A program made the position numbers and the translations under genes. Positions 1-7,365 of a DNA stretch of 64,000 nt are shown in pieces (the stretch's first letter is position 1; each line of letters opens with the position of its first letter). This DNA is from CALLPQ01 sp038531745 (GTDB taxonomy: Bacteria > Pseudomonadota > Alphaproteobacteria > Caulobacterales > Parvularculaceae): NCBI GenBank assembly GCA_038531745.1, contig JBCBBJ010000004.1:62001-126000 (forward strand), in the 5' to 3' direction. Under the pieces are notes generated by a model. That model searched no databases. It saw only the letters and a program-made list of their open reading frames with translations, and was not told where the DNA came from.

Positions 1-265
1 GCCGGTTATTCAAATGGCGTTGTGGCAGCGTATCGAACGACCAGTTTTCCTTGGCCTTGTCGCCCATAAACGCAAAGCCCACCGGCGCGTGGATCATAGG
101 ATTTTTGTCGGCACCGCCCGCCTCCAGCAAACATACGCGGATTGCGGGGTCGGCGGTCAAGCGGTTGGCGAGCGTACACCCTGCGGACCCGGCGCCAATG
201 ATCACATAGTCAAACCGGCCCGGGTGGGGGGTATCTGCGCGTGTTGCATCATGATTGGCACTCAT
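1..265 (-). CDS. GMC-family FAD oxidoreductase, N-terminal part (cut by window edge)
   Basis: This is the first 88 codons of a glucose-methanol-choline oxidoreductase, read on the minus strand from an ATG at 265 and running off the left edge. After about 18 residues comes the FAD-binding Rossmann stretch YVIIGAGSAGCTLANRL, then the ribose-binding acidic end LLEAGG, then the family pattern of a PVGF segment and an NWSF segment. These are typical of choline or alcohol dehydrogenases such as BetA. The substrate cannot be told from this fragment because the active-site His lies in the missing C-terminal part. No signal peptide is seen, so a cytoplasmic enzyme is likely. Confidence 0.85.
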   Translation of the reverse strand, partial: MSANHDATRADTPHPGRFDYVIIGAGSAGCTLANRLTADPAIRVCLLEAGGADKNPMIHAPVGFAFMGDKAKENWSFDTLPQRHLNNR

Positions 266-725
266 TGCTGGCCCTTTCCCTACCAAAGCGCTCTCAAGCC
301 TCGCGCGGCGCCACCGACCTGTCCAGCCTGGCGCGCAGCTTGGTCGTGCCTAAGTCTGATTTGACCGGGTGCAAGTCGCCAATGTCGGACATTTATAAAA
401 ACCATAAGCGGCCGTTTGGAGCGATTTTAGGGCTCTCAAAATTTCTGAAATGAGTGCAAAAGCAAACATGAAAAATGCACTTCCAGCATATCAGCTATCG
501 ACCCAGTTCCGGGCATAGGCTTTCGGGTGGTTCGTCGCTTCCGGTGCACGAACTTTCTGATCAACGATCAAAAGGCTTAGGGAAACCACCCGAGTCTGGG
601 GGTCTCATCCATTTCGGTTTTCACTGGATTTCCGAAGTGTCCCGGGTACAAACGAGCATCATGTAACTGCGATAACAATGACCGGCGGCCGATAGCTGCT
701 GCAGGATTAATATCAGGACAGTATC
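266..725. other. intergenic region without a recognised gene
   Basis: No convincing coding sequence is present in these 460 bases. The short open frames have no good ribosome site or family match. The only structure noted is an inverted repeat, cgggtggtt at 524-532 with aaccacccg at 584-592. It encloses two smaller hairpins and may be a folded RNA element or chance. Promoters for the flanking divergent genes must lie here, but no clear -35/-10 pair was assigned. Confidence 0.4.
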
Positions 726-1619
726 ATGAGAAGCTTCATCCTATTTGTGGGCGCATTGGGTGCCTTGCTTTCAGCTCCGGCAGCCGCACACGAACCGGCT
801 ATAGACTTTCGCGGTGTTGACGAGGCGCTGACGACCAAGCCAACCAAAGTCATGGTGGCGGGCTCGACGCATCTCGGCGGTAACGAGGCGGTTACGGCAG
901 AAACACTTACACCATTGATTGACCGGCTCGCCACGTTTGCAGACTGGCCCGACGAACCATCGGGGCGCGCGCGCCGCAAGCTTGCATCGGCTTTCCTTGC
1001 AGCTGGGGAACCTTATTCGGCGCTCGTCCAGTGGTGGCGGCTTCCCGAAAAGGAGCGCAAGGCCGGTGATGGGCTTGGACCGGCATCAATCAAGGCGCTG
1101 GAACGTTATGCCAGCTCGATGAACGAAAATTCCTCGATTGCTGCCCGGCTTGCCGCCCAACTTGGTCTTGAGCGGGTTTACGCCGCTGATGATCACAGCT
1201 CTGATTTGGTGCTTGCTGATCATGGGGAGGCCTTATGAATCCGCATGGGGCAGATTTGGTCGAAAGCTCCTCCATCCTATCGCGAATCCTATGGGGCCGC
1301 AGAGGAGATGGTTGCCGATGGCCGCATCATTGAGGCCTATCAGTTCTATAATGACCCGGAAACGCAGATCATGGCAGTAAATAATGATTTTCGCGCTGCG
1401 ATCGGCGATGACCAGGCCGAGCGCTATGGGCGTATCTACAACAGCTGGTATCAGGTCCGGAACCTGCGCATGGTTTCGAACATCGTCGCTGCCACCGCCA
1501 ATGAGCCGGGCGCACGAGTATTGAGCGTGGTGGGAGCTTCACACAAGGTCTATTTCGAAGCCCTGCTAGACATGATGCACGATATCGAAGTGGTCAGTAC
1601 CGACACGATCCTGAAATAG
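726..1619 (+). pseudogene. DUF5694-family exported protein interrupted by an in-frame TGA
   Basis: Two open frames, 726-1238 (170 aa) and 1245-1619 (124 aa), are in the same reading frame and separated only by TGA at 1236-1238. Joined, they give about 297 residues. The layout is a signal peptide ending around SAPAAAHE, the KVMVAGSTHLGG strand near the N-terminus, a RVYAADDHS segment, and a C-terminal RNLRMVSNI ... ARVLSVVGASHK stretch. This matches the DUF5694 (TraB-like) family, whose role is not established. An AGGA sits 8 bases before the ATG. A point nonsense mutation explains the break most simply. If the base is real, only a truncated protein is made unless the stop is read through. Confidence 0.7.
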
Positions 1620-1786
1620 TGTAATCAGTTCATGAGGTCTCTTCTGGATGGAACGAGGCGGGGAACAATATCGCCTTGGCGCCGACACTATGTCCGCTTT
1701 CAACCTGCCGATATTAGACCTTCGCCATAGCCTACTATACCATCTGCTCTTTGGATCTCGGAGACGAAGGATGAGCGTCCTACTTT

Positions 1787-1790
1787 GGGC
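1787..1790. repeat. target-site duplication, left copy (gggc)
   Basis: The four bases gggc directly before the left inverted repeat are repeated exactly after the right inverted repeat at 3339-3342. A 4-bp duplication is usual for IS1182-type insertions and shows that the element arrived by transposition and still has both ends. Confidence 0.75.
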
Positions 1791-1806
1791 GATACTGTTG
1801 AAAAAG
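1791..1806 (+). repeat. IS1182-family left terminal inverted repeat
   Basis: gatactgttgaaaaag matches the reverse complement of 3323-3338 at all 16 positions. Weaker similarity continues a few bases inward. It marks the end of the element downstream of the transposase gene. Confidence 0.85.
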
Positions 1807-1887
1807 TCGGCGCTGATTTTGGTTGATCCCTGATCCGAGTTCCTACGGCGGCCTGTATCTACAGGGTGTTCGCTCCTGTTGCCCGCT

Positions 1888-3261
1888 CTAAGCGGCATTT
1901 TGGATAGGGAGAGACGGTTTCGGGGCGTATTTGGCGAGTTTTCTGAGGTTTTGGGTTGTTGCGGCGAGGAGAAATTCGTCATTGGCTCCAGTGGGGCCTC
2001 GCAGCCTTAATCGGCGGAAGCCGTGCTGGCATTTCAAGTGTTCGAAGCTCATTTCGACCTTCTTTCGATCTCGTTTGGATTGTTCGTACTCCTCGGTTCC
2101 TTGGAGCTTTCTCACTTCATCGCGGGCATGTTCATAGATAGAACGGCCAACGCGTCTGGACCGGGCATTGGGACAACATTTCTGTTTTAGTGGACAAATG
2201 GCGCAGTCTGAGCTGAGGGCTCTATACATCCGCTTCTTATCTTTGGTCATGCCAGACCGAGGAACTTTATAGTTGCGGCGCTGATGGCACAGCTCCTTGG
2301 CGTTCGGGCAGATATAAAGATCGCGCTCCTTATCATAGACGAAGTCCTTGATGGTGAAGTTCTTCGTTGGTGGTCCAGGTATATCCATCAGGGCGACATG
2401 CGGTGCTATCTTTTTCTTATCGACCATCCAGCCCAGCATTTCCGCTGAGCCGTAAGCGGCATCTCCCATCAGGCGTTTCGGCTTGAGCCCAAATCGGTCC
2501 TCGGTTCGATTGATCATGGTCTTGGCGGCTTCAACCTCGGCGTTACGATAAGCTTGAGTTGGTTCGACATCGACAATGACGGATGTCTCGACATCCAAGA
2601 GATAGTTGGTGGCCCAGGTAAACCGGGCCTGTCCGCCGATTGCAGCCGTCCAACGTGCGGTTGGGTCGGTCAGCGAGATCTTCTTGCGAGGAGCACCATC
2701 CTGATCAATCGCATCGAGATACTCTGTGACAGGGCGAGATGCGATCTTCGGATCAGACCAGTCAACTACCTCACCACCTTCGACGGCATTATCCTCACCT
2801 GCATCCGCGCGGATCATGCTCGCATCAACGGCGAAGCCTTCGCCTTTGACTAGGCCCTCAGACATACAGCTGAACACAACCTGTTCGAAGAGCTTCCGGA
2901 AGAGATCACTCTCACGAAAACGGCCATGTCGTGCCTTAGAGAAAGTCGAGTGGTTTGGGACCCTGTCTTCAATACCCAGCTTGCAAAACCATCGATAGGC
3001 GAGGTTCAAATGGACCTCCTCACACAACCGACGTTCTGATCTGATGCCATAGCAGTATCCCACGATCAGCATCCGGCACATCAGTTCCGGATCAACCGAT
3101 GGTCGGCCTGTGTGACTATAGAACGGCTTCAAATGCGCCCGGATCTGATCGAAGTCGAGGAACCGATCAATGTTCCGGAGCAAGTGATCCGCCGGAACCA
3201 TCTTATCCAGTGAAAACTCATAGAAGAGCTTTGCAGCGTCTTTTTCCAATCGTCCCATCAT
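1888..3261 (-). CDS. IS1182-family transposase
   Basis: This 457-aa DDE transposase fills the insertion sequence. It has the N-terminal DUF772-type region of the family, with the conserved GRPSVDPELM and GIRSERRL segments. The acidic catalytic residues lie in GFAVDASMIRADA and MGDAAYGSAEML, and a late Glu lies in KKVEMSFEHLK. A cysteine-rich stretch with CPNAKELC and CAICPLKQKCCPN precedes that last motif, as in other IS1182 members. Length is normal and no frameshift is seen, so the protein should be functional. The ATG is chosen by homology. A second Met immediately follows it. Confidence 0.93.
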   Translation of the reverse strand: MMGRLEKDAAKLFYEFSLDKMVPADHLLRNIDRFLDFDQIRAHLKPFYSHTGRPSVDPELMCRMLIVGYCYGIRSERRLCEEVHLNLAYRWFCKLGIEDRVPNHSTFSKARHGRFRESDLFRKLFEQVVFSCMSEGLVKGEGFAVDASMIRADAGEDNAVEGGEVVDWSDPKIASRPVTEYLDAIDQDGAPRKKISLTDPTARWTAAIGGQARFTWATNYLLDVETSVIVDVEPTQAYRNAEVEAAKTMINRTEDRFGLKPKRLMGDAAYGSAEMLGWMVDKKKIAPHVALMDIPGPPTKNFTIKDFVYDKERDLYICPNAKELCHQRRNYKVPRSGMTKDKKRMYRALSSDCAICPLKQKCCPNARSRRVGRSIYEHARDEVRKLQGTEEYEQSKRDRKKVEMSFEHLKCQHGFRRLRLRGPTGANDEFLLAATTQNLRKLAKYAPKPSLPIQNAA

Positions 3262-3322
3262 CGCGCATCTCCTCGATCTGCACGAAAATCACTGAATCAG
3301 AATTCGACCACTTTGACTCGGT

Positions 3323-3338
3323 CTTTTTCAACAGTATC
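3323..3338 (-). repeat. IS1182-family right terminal inverted repeat
   Basis: This is the exact reverse complement of 1791-1806 and lies upstream of the transposase gene. It is followed by the second gggc target duplication at 3339-3342. Confidence 0.85.
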
Positions 3339-3489
3339 GGGCGTTCTAAGCCTCTCGGCTAATGTCTAAAAAGGGCGAAAAGCTGCCTGATCATAAATTG
3401 GATTTCAATTTGAGACACCGTCTGCCGCTTGCGTCGTTTGCAAACACCGCTTAGATGCCTCAACGCTCGCCCGCACAAGGAAAACCGCC

Positions 3490-3792
3490 ATGGCTATGGT
3501 TGCCTCATTCGTTAATCAGTTGATTAGTCTTTATATTTTTGTGATCTTCGCATCGGTGGTGTTGAGCTGGCTGATCTCTTTTAATGTGGTGAACCGCAAT
3601 AATCAGTTTGTGGATATGGTCTGGCGTTTTACCACCGCGGCGACGGAGCCGTTATTGCGCCCGATCAGGAATGTGCTGCCCAACCTCGGCGGTATCGATA
3701 TTTCGCCGATTATTCTGCTTTTCGCCATCAATGCGCTGCAGGTGGGTCTAAACACATACGTGTTCGCCCCGGCTCTCACGCGCGGTTTGTAG
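3490..3792 (+). CDS. YggT family membrane protein
   Basis: This 100-aa protein has two hydrophobic segments, at about residues 5-30 and 75-95. Between them is the YggT signature: ATEPLLRPIRNVLPNLGGIDISPIILLF. It fits the YggT family of small inner-membrane proteins, often linked to osmotic tolerance or cell division, with no proven molecular role. AAGGA lies 8 bases before the ATG. It is followed immediately by the convergent aldo/keto reductase, and a hairpin between the two genes sits at 3798-3824. Confidence 0.88.
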   Translation: MAMVASFVNQLISLYIFVIFASVVLSWLISFNVVNRNNQFVDMVWRFTTAATEPLLRPIRNVLPNLGGIDISPIILLFAINALQVGLNTYVFAPALTRGL

Positions 3793-3824
3793 AAAAAGCG
3801 CCATTAGGGGCAGGGGTTTGGCGC
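3793..3824 (-). terminator. rho-independent terminator of the aldo/keto reductase gene
   Basis: On the minus strand gcgcca and tggcgc pair across a loop that contains the TAA stop codon of the aldo/keto reductase, followed by five T residues (3797-3793). The 6-bp stem is modest but the T-run is well placed. The location between convergent genes fits a terminator. Confidence 0.5.
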
Positions 3825-4850
3825 CTCGCGGTGGATTTGCGTCACCCGCTTTTCAATGTCGTCAGTCCACTTGATCTCCAACGACTGGAATACCGTTTCC
3901 AACTGGTCCATGCCGCGGGCGCCAAAGATATTCGAGGTGAGAAACTTTCGTGTGGTGACAAACTGGTTGGCAAGGGCTGACGGGTCAACACCAAGCTCTT
4001 CGGCAAGAGCCACATAAGCGCGGATGGCCCGCTCTGCCGCGGGGGTCTGATAGCGCTCCAGGCGCCCAAAGACGGCCCCGCGTGAGCCCGCCGGTTTGCT
4101 GCCCCCAAGATATTTGCCGGACAAAACCCCTTGCGCCATGGGTGAATAGGCGAGCAAGCCAACTTTCTCCTCAAACGCGATCTCGGCAAGGCCAAGATCG
4201 AACTCGCGGCTCATGAAGTTGTAAACGTTCTGGATTGACTGCATGCGGGGCCAGTCTTTTTGTTCGGCCAGTTTTAGAAACTGCATCGTGCCATAAGGTG
4301 TCTCATTTGATAGGCCCACATGGCGTACCTTCCCTGCCTTGACCAAATCGTTCAAGGTAGAGAGGGTTTCTTCATAGCTAATATAATCATCATCATAATG
4401 ATCATAGCCGGAAAATGAGGCCCCGAAGACACCAACTTTGCGATCCGGCCAGTGGAGCTGATAAAGATCAATATAGTCTGTCTGCAGATTTTTTAGGCTG
4501 CGCTCCACAGCAAAAAGAATGTGCTCGCGTGACAGGCGGGTGGGCACGCCGCCTTCGCGGAACCAGTTCATGGGCGACCGGCCCGTGACTTTGGTGGCAA
4601 GGATCACCTTGTGGCGGTTGGCCCGTGTCTTCATCCAGCGCCCGATGATCCGTTCCGATTCGCCTTGGGTCGGCGGCTTTGGCGGAACGGTATAAAGCTC
4701 GGCAGTGTCGAAAAAATTGATGCCACGGTCGATGCTCACATCCATCTGGGCGATGGCGTCGGCCTCCTTGATCTGGTCGCCATACATCATCGTGCCAAGG
4801 CAGAGAACAGAGACATCGAGATCAGTTGTACCAAGTTTGCGGGTTTCCAT
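3804..4850 (-). CDS. tas: aldo/keto reductase, Tas-like
   Basis: This 348-aa NADPH-dependent oxidoreductase has the aldo/keto reductase barrel. The catalytic tetrad can be read as D48 and Y53 (FFDTAELY), K87 (ATKVTG) and H133 (LYQLHWPD). The long PPKPPTQGESERIIGRWM loop and the overall length are those of the Tas/YajO-like subgroup rather than short AKRs. The C-terminal cofactor region includes the NIFGARGMDQL segment. The substrate is unknown. The gene lies alone between convergent yggT and a divergent membrane-protein gene. The symbol is by similarity of type only. Confidence 0.85.
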   Translation of the reverse strand: METRKLGTTDLDVSVLCLGTMMYGDQIKEADAIAQMDVSIDRGINFFDTAELYTVPPKPPTQGESERIIGRWMKTRANRHKVILATKVTGRSPMNWFREGGVPTRLSREHILFAVERSLKNLQTDYIDLYQLHWPDRKVGVFGASFSGYDHYDDDYISYEETLSTLNDLVKAGKVRHVGLSNETPYGTMQFLKLAEQKDWPRMQSIQNVYNFMSREFDLGLAEIAFEEKVGLLAYSPMAQGVLSGKYLGGSKPAGSRGAVFGRLERYQTPAAERAIRAYVALAEELGVDPSALANQFVTTRKFLTSNIFGARGMDQLETVFQSLEIKWTDDIEKRVTQIHREAPNPCP

Positions 4851-4977
4851 GGGCTATCGTCTCCAGCAGTAAAATCAGGCGCGTGCGCGGCGATACGAGC
4901 GCGCGGCGGGGCCAAATGCCTTGAAAAATGCCCCGTGCGCCGCCACCTTATGAGCGTTGTGTCAGGAGGCAATGGCC

Positions 4978-5724
4978 ATGAAAAAAGAAATTCTGGGGTT
5001 TGTTATGCACAGTAATCAATCGGATATTGGTGGCTCGGCGAGTGCCTTTTTCGCCTCCCCAATAGGCGCGTCAGCGGCCGCAAAGCCTCACTCAACGGCG
5101 CATACGGGTCGCAAACCCCGGTTGCGAGCAACAACGGCCATGGCCCTGGCAGCGGTATTAGGCCTTTCTTTCACGGGGCCCCTCGCTGGGGCTGCGGCCG
5201 CGTCTTCCGTGGGGGATGATCTGGAAAAGTCTTTCATCATCGCCGCGCAGGAAAGCTATGGCACCAGCGTGCCAGCGGTATCGGGCGTATCTGCAGAGGC
5301 TGCAGAAACCTCACAAAAGAAAAATCCATGGCTGATCGGGGCGGGCATGGCGTTAATCCTCGGCGCGCTCGTCAAATTGATTGGCGCCAACCGCGTCATG
5401 AACCTTGCCGCTGAAGCCGGGCCGGCCTTGCAGAAAACTGCCGAAACCTTGGCCGAAGCCCCCAAAGCGGCGGCCCGGGCGGTGGGCGCGGCCATGACCA
5501 CCCCGCTGCGCTATGTGATGCTGATTGGCGGTTTGGCCATGATCGGGTTCACAGGGATTTCATTTTTTGACTTGGAGTGGGGCGCGGGCATCCTCACCGG
5601 TATTGGGATGACGGCGGTGACCTGGGCTGGGTCGGCGCGGCTTGGCCAGGTGTTTCGCCGCCAGCGTGTGCCTGTGCGGGCCCGCACCAAGCAAGACCGT
5701 CAGGCGTCACGCGCACACCGTTAA
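4978..5724 (+). CDS. hypothetical membrane protein
   Basis: A 248-aa protein with no recognised family. The ATG at 4978 is chosen because AGGAGG lies 8 bases upstream. Earlier in-frame starts at 4957 (TTG) and 4972 (ATG) are badly spaced from it. A polar, Ala/Ser-rich N-terminus is followed by a hydrophobic stretch near residues 50-75 (AMALAAVLGLSFTGPLAGAAAA), which could be an internal signal sequence. Three more hydrophobic stretches follow, near WLIGAGMALILGALVKLIG, YVMLIGGLAMIGFTGISFF and ILTGIGMTAVTW. The tail is very basic (RRQRVPVRARTKQDR). Inner-membrane location is likely; function is unknown. Confidence 0.6.
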   Translation: MKKEILGFVMHSNQSDIGGSASAFFASPIGASAAAKPHSTAHTGRKPRLRATTAMALAAVLGLSFTGPLAGAAAASSVGDDLEKSFIIAAQESYGTSVPAVSGVSAEAAETSQKKNPWLIGAGMALILGALVKLIGANRVMNLAAEAGPALQKTAETLAEAPKAAARAVGAAMTTPLRYVMLIGGLAMIGFTGISFFDLEWGAGILTGIGMTAVTWAGSARLGQVFRRQRVPVRARTKQDRQASRAHR

Positions 5725-5825
5725 TTTGAAATTAACTAAGGTTTTCAATCAATTAAGGCGGAAAAACGGTTGGTGAGACCGGCTTCGGTCTTATTTGTGC
5801 CCTAAAGTCCCTCGATAGTGTAGGA

Positions 5826-6350
5826 ATGATGAATTCCACACCGACATCATTTTTGAGCATTAAGACCGGACGCGTAAAACGCGTGTTCATGGTGGCCTTG
5901 GCTGCCCCGCTGTTGCTGACGGCAGGCTGTGTTACCGGTGCTAATGATTACAATCGGGCCAGCGTCGGCGTGCCCTCCGAAATCGTCAATGGACGTTTGG
6001 TGGGTATTGAGCCCGTTCGCATCAATGGTAATCGCACCGGTCTTGGTGCGGCCAGTGGCGCTGCCCTCGGCGGCGCCTTAGGCTCCCAAGTTGGCCGTAA
6101 TCGCGGTTATCGCGGACGCTACCGCGGCAACACCAATGTTGCTGGCGCGATCGGCTTTGCCATTCTGGGCGGACTTGTGGGCGCGGCCATTGAAGAGGGC
6201 GCCACTGGTGGCAATGGTTGGCGCTATACGATTGAACTGGATGACGGTCGAACGATTACACTGGTACAGGGCGATCGTGATCCCATTGCCCGCGTGGGTG
6301 AGCCCGTTCGCGTTGAATATGGCCGCCGGGTGCGCGTCTTGCGCGGCTAG
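5826..6350 (+). CDS. glycine-zipper outer-membrane lipoprotein (SlyB/Pcp type)
   Basis: A 174-aa lipoprotein with lipobox LLLTAGC (Cys35) and two glycine-zipper segments, GLGAASGAALGGALGSQVG and GAIGFAILGGLVGAAIEEG, separated by an Arg/Tyr/Gly linker. The C-terminus is a small beta domain ending VRVEYGRRVRVLRG. This is the 17-kDa antigen/SlyB layout, a lipid-anchored protein thought to stabilise the outer membrane. The signal sequence is long. A start at the second Met or at Met22 is possible, but only the first two lie near AGGA. A strong terminator follows at 6468. Confidence 0.85.
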   Translation: MMNSTPTSFLSIKTGRVKRVFMVALAAPLLLTAGCVTGANDYNRASVGVPSEIVNGRLVGIEPVRINGNRTGLGAASGAALGGALGSQVGRNRGYRGRYRGNTNVAGAIGFAILGGLVGAAIEEGATGGNGWRYTIELDDGRTITLVQGDRDPIARVGEPVRVEYGRRVRVLRG

Positions 6351-6467
6351 AAAGATGAATTCGTCTCGCCCCTTGGCGGGACGCCTCAGAGATTGACGAT
6401 CGGATCCTTGTATTCGGTTTTTGATACCCTCCTGTGACTTCGCCTCTTTTCCGAGGCATTGACTTTC

Positions 6468-6498
6468 AGCCCCGCCATTTTTGGCGGGGCTTTTTTTT
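6468..6498 (+). terminator. rho-independent terminator
   Basis: A 10-bp perfect stem, agccccgcca with tggcggggct, has a short T-rich loop and is followed by seven further T residues. It ends the transcript of the glycine-zipper lipoprotein gene 120 bases after its stop codon. Confidence 0.9.
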
Positions 6499-6619
6499 GC
6501 CTGTCTTTCCGCCCGGATATTAACTTGCGGGGAGGGGGCGGCGTGCGATACCGCTTTCCCATCATTCGACAGGGGGGTGCCCGCCCTGATGTTGACGATC
6601 CGCTGTTCATGAGTTGCCC

Positions 6620-7351
6620 ATGCCCTGCCTGTCAAAACCGGATGTTGCTATTTCACCGTCGATCTTGTCGGCTGATTTTGCCCGGCTGGGCGCAGAAGTT
6701 GAGGCGCTGACAAGCGCCGGGGCCGATGCCATCCATGTGGATGTGATGGACGGTCATTTTGTGCCCAACCTGACCATCGGGCCACAGGTGATTAAGGCGG
6801 TACGCGCTGCCAGTCCGTTACCGTTTGACGTGCATTTGATGATCGCGCCGGTGGACCCTTATTTGAAAGCATTCAAGGACGCGGGCGCCGATATTATCAC
6901 CGTGCATCCGGAGGCGGGGGCCCATCTGCACCGCACCGTGCAAACCATTCGCCATCTGGGCGCGAAGGCGGGTGTGGCGCTCAACCCGGCAACACCGGTC
7001 AATGCCATTCGCCATGTGATTGATGAGATTGATCTGGTGCTGGTGATGAGCGTCAATCCGGGCTTTGGCGGCCAGTCTTTTATCGCCAGCCAATTACGCA
7101 AAATCGAAAAGCTCCGCCGGCTGATTGAACGGACAGGGCGACCCATCATGCTTGAGGTTGATGGCGGCATTAATCCCGATACCGCAAGGGCCGTTATTGA
7201 CGCGGGCGCCACCATGTTGGTGGCGGGCTCTGCCGTCTTCCATGGTCAGGGTGCGGATTATGCGGCCAATATCGCCGCGTTGCGCCATGATGGCGTGCCG
7301 TTTAATCCACTCTATCCACAAACCCGGACCCGCAATACCGCTCAATCTTGA
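6620..7351 (+). CDS. rpe: ribulose-phosphate 3-epimerase
   Basis: This 243-aa TIM-barrel enzyme interconverts ribulose 5-phosphate and xylulose 5-phosphate in the pentose phosphate pathway. Conserved parts are ISPSILSADF at the N-terminus, HVDVMDGHFVPNLTIGP with the metal-binding His and catalytic Asp, DVHLMI, the MSVNPGFGGQSF phosphate loop, and EVDGGIN with the second catalytic Asp. The ATG at 6620 is preferred over the in-frame TTG two codons earlier. The next gene begins 14 bases after the stop, so the two are probably co-transcribed. Confidence 0.95.
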   Translation: MPCLSKPDVAISPSILSADFARLGAEVEALTSAGADAIHVDVMDGHFVPNLTIGPQVIKAVRAASPLPFDVHLMIAPVDPYLKAFKDAGADIITVHPEAGAHLHRTVQTIRHLGAKAGVALNPATPVNAIRHVIDEIDLVLVMSVNPGFGGQSFIASQLRKIEKLRRLIERTGRPIMLEVDGGINPDTARAVIDAGATMLVAGSAVFHGQGADYAANIAALRHDGVPFNPLYPQTRTRNTAQS

Positions 7352-7365
7352 AGACGAAGGGCCCG

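Larger units (their letters stand above)
1791..3338 (-). mobile_element. complete IS1182-family insertion sequence (1548 bp)
   Basis: The element is bounded by 16-bp perfect inverted repeats (gatactgttgaaaaag at 1791-1806, its complement at 3323-3338) and flanked by the direct repeat gggc. It carries a single intact transposase gene on the minus strand. It sits in the intergenic space between the DUF5694 gene and yggT and does not appear to split a gene. Intact ends, an intact transposase and an unmutated target duplication suggest a recent and possibly still mobile copy. Confidence 0.88.

Noticed and set aside
475..666. A 63-aa open frame in the intergenic region before the DUF5694 gene
   Set aside because: No ribosome site, no hydrophobic or conserved segment, and the composition is that of non-coding DNA.
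1236..1238. The in-frame TGA as a selenocysteine codon
   Set aside because: The residue would be in a poorly conserved stretch, no convincing SECIS-like hairpin follows, and DUF5694 is not a known selenoprotein family. A nonsense mutation is simpler.
1640..1790. A gene interrupted by the IS1182-family element
   Set aside because: Joining the flanks at the gggc duplication gives no long frame on either strand, so the element seems to have landed between genes.
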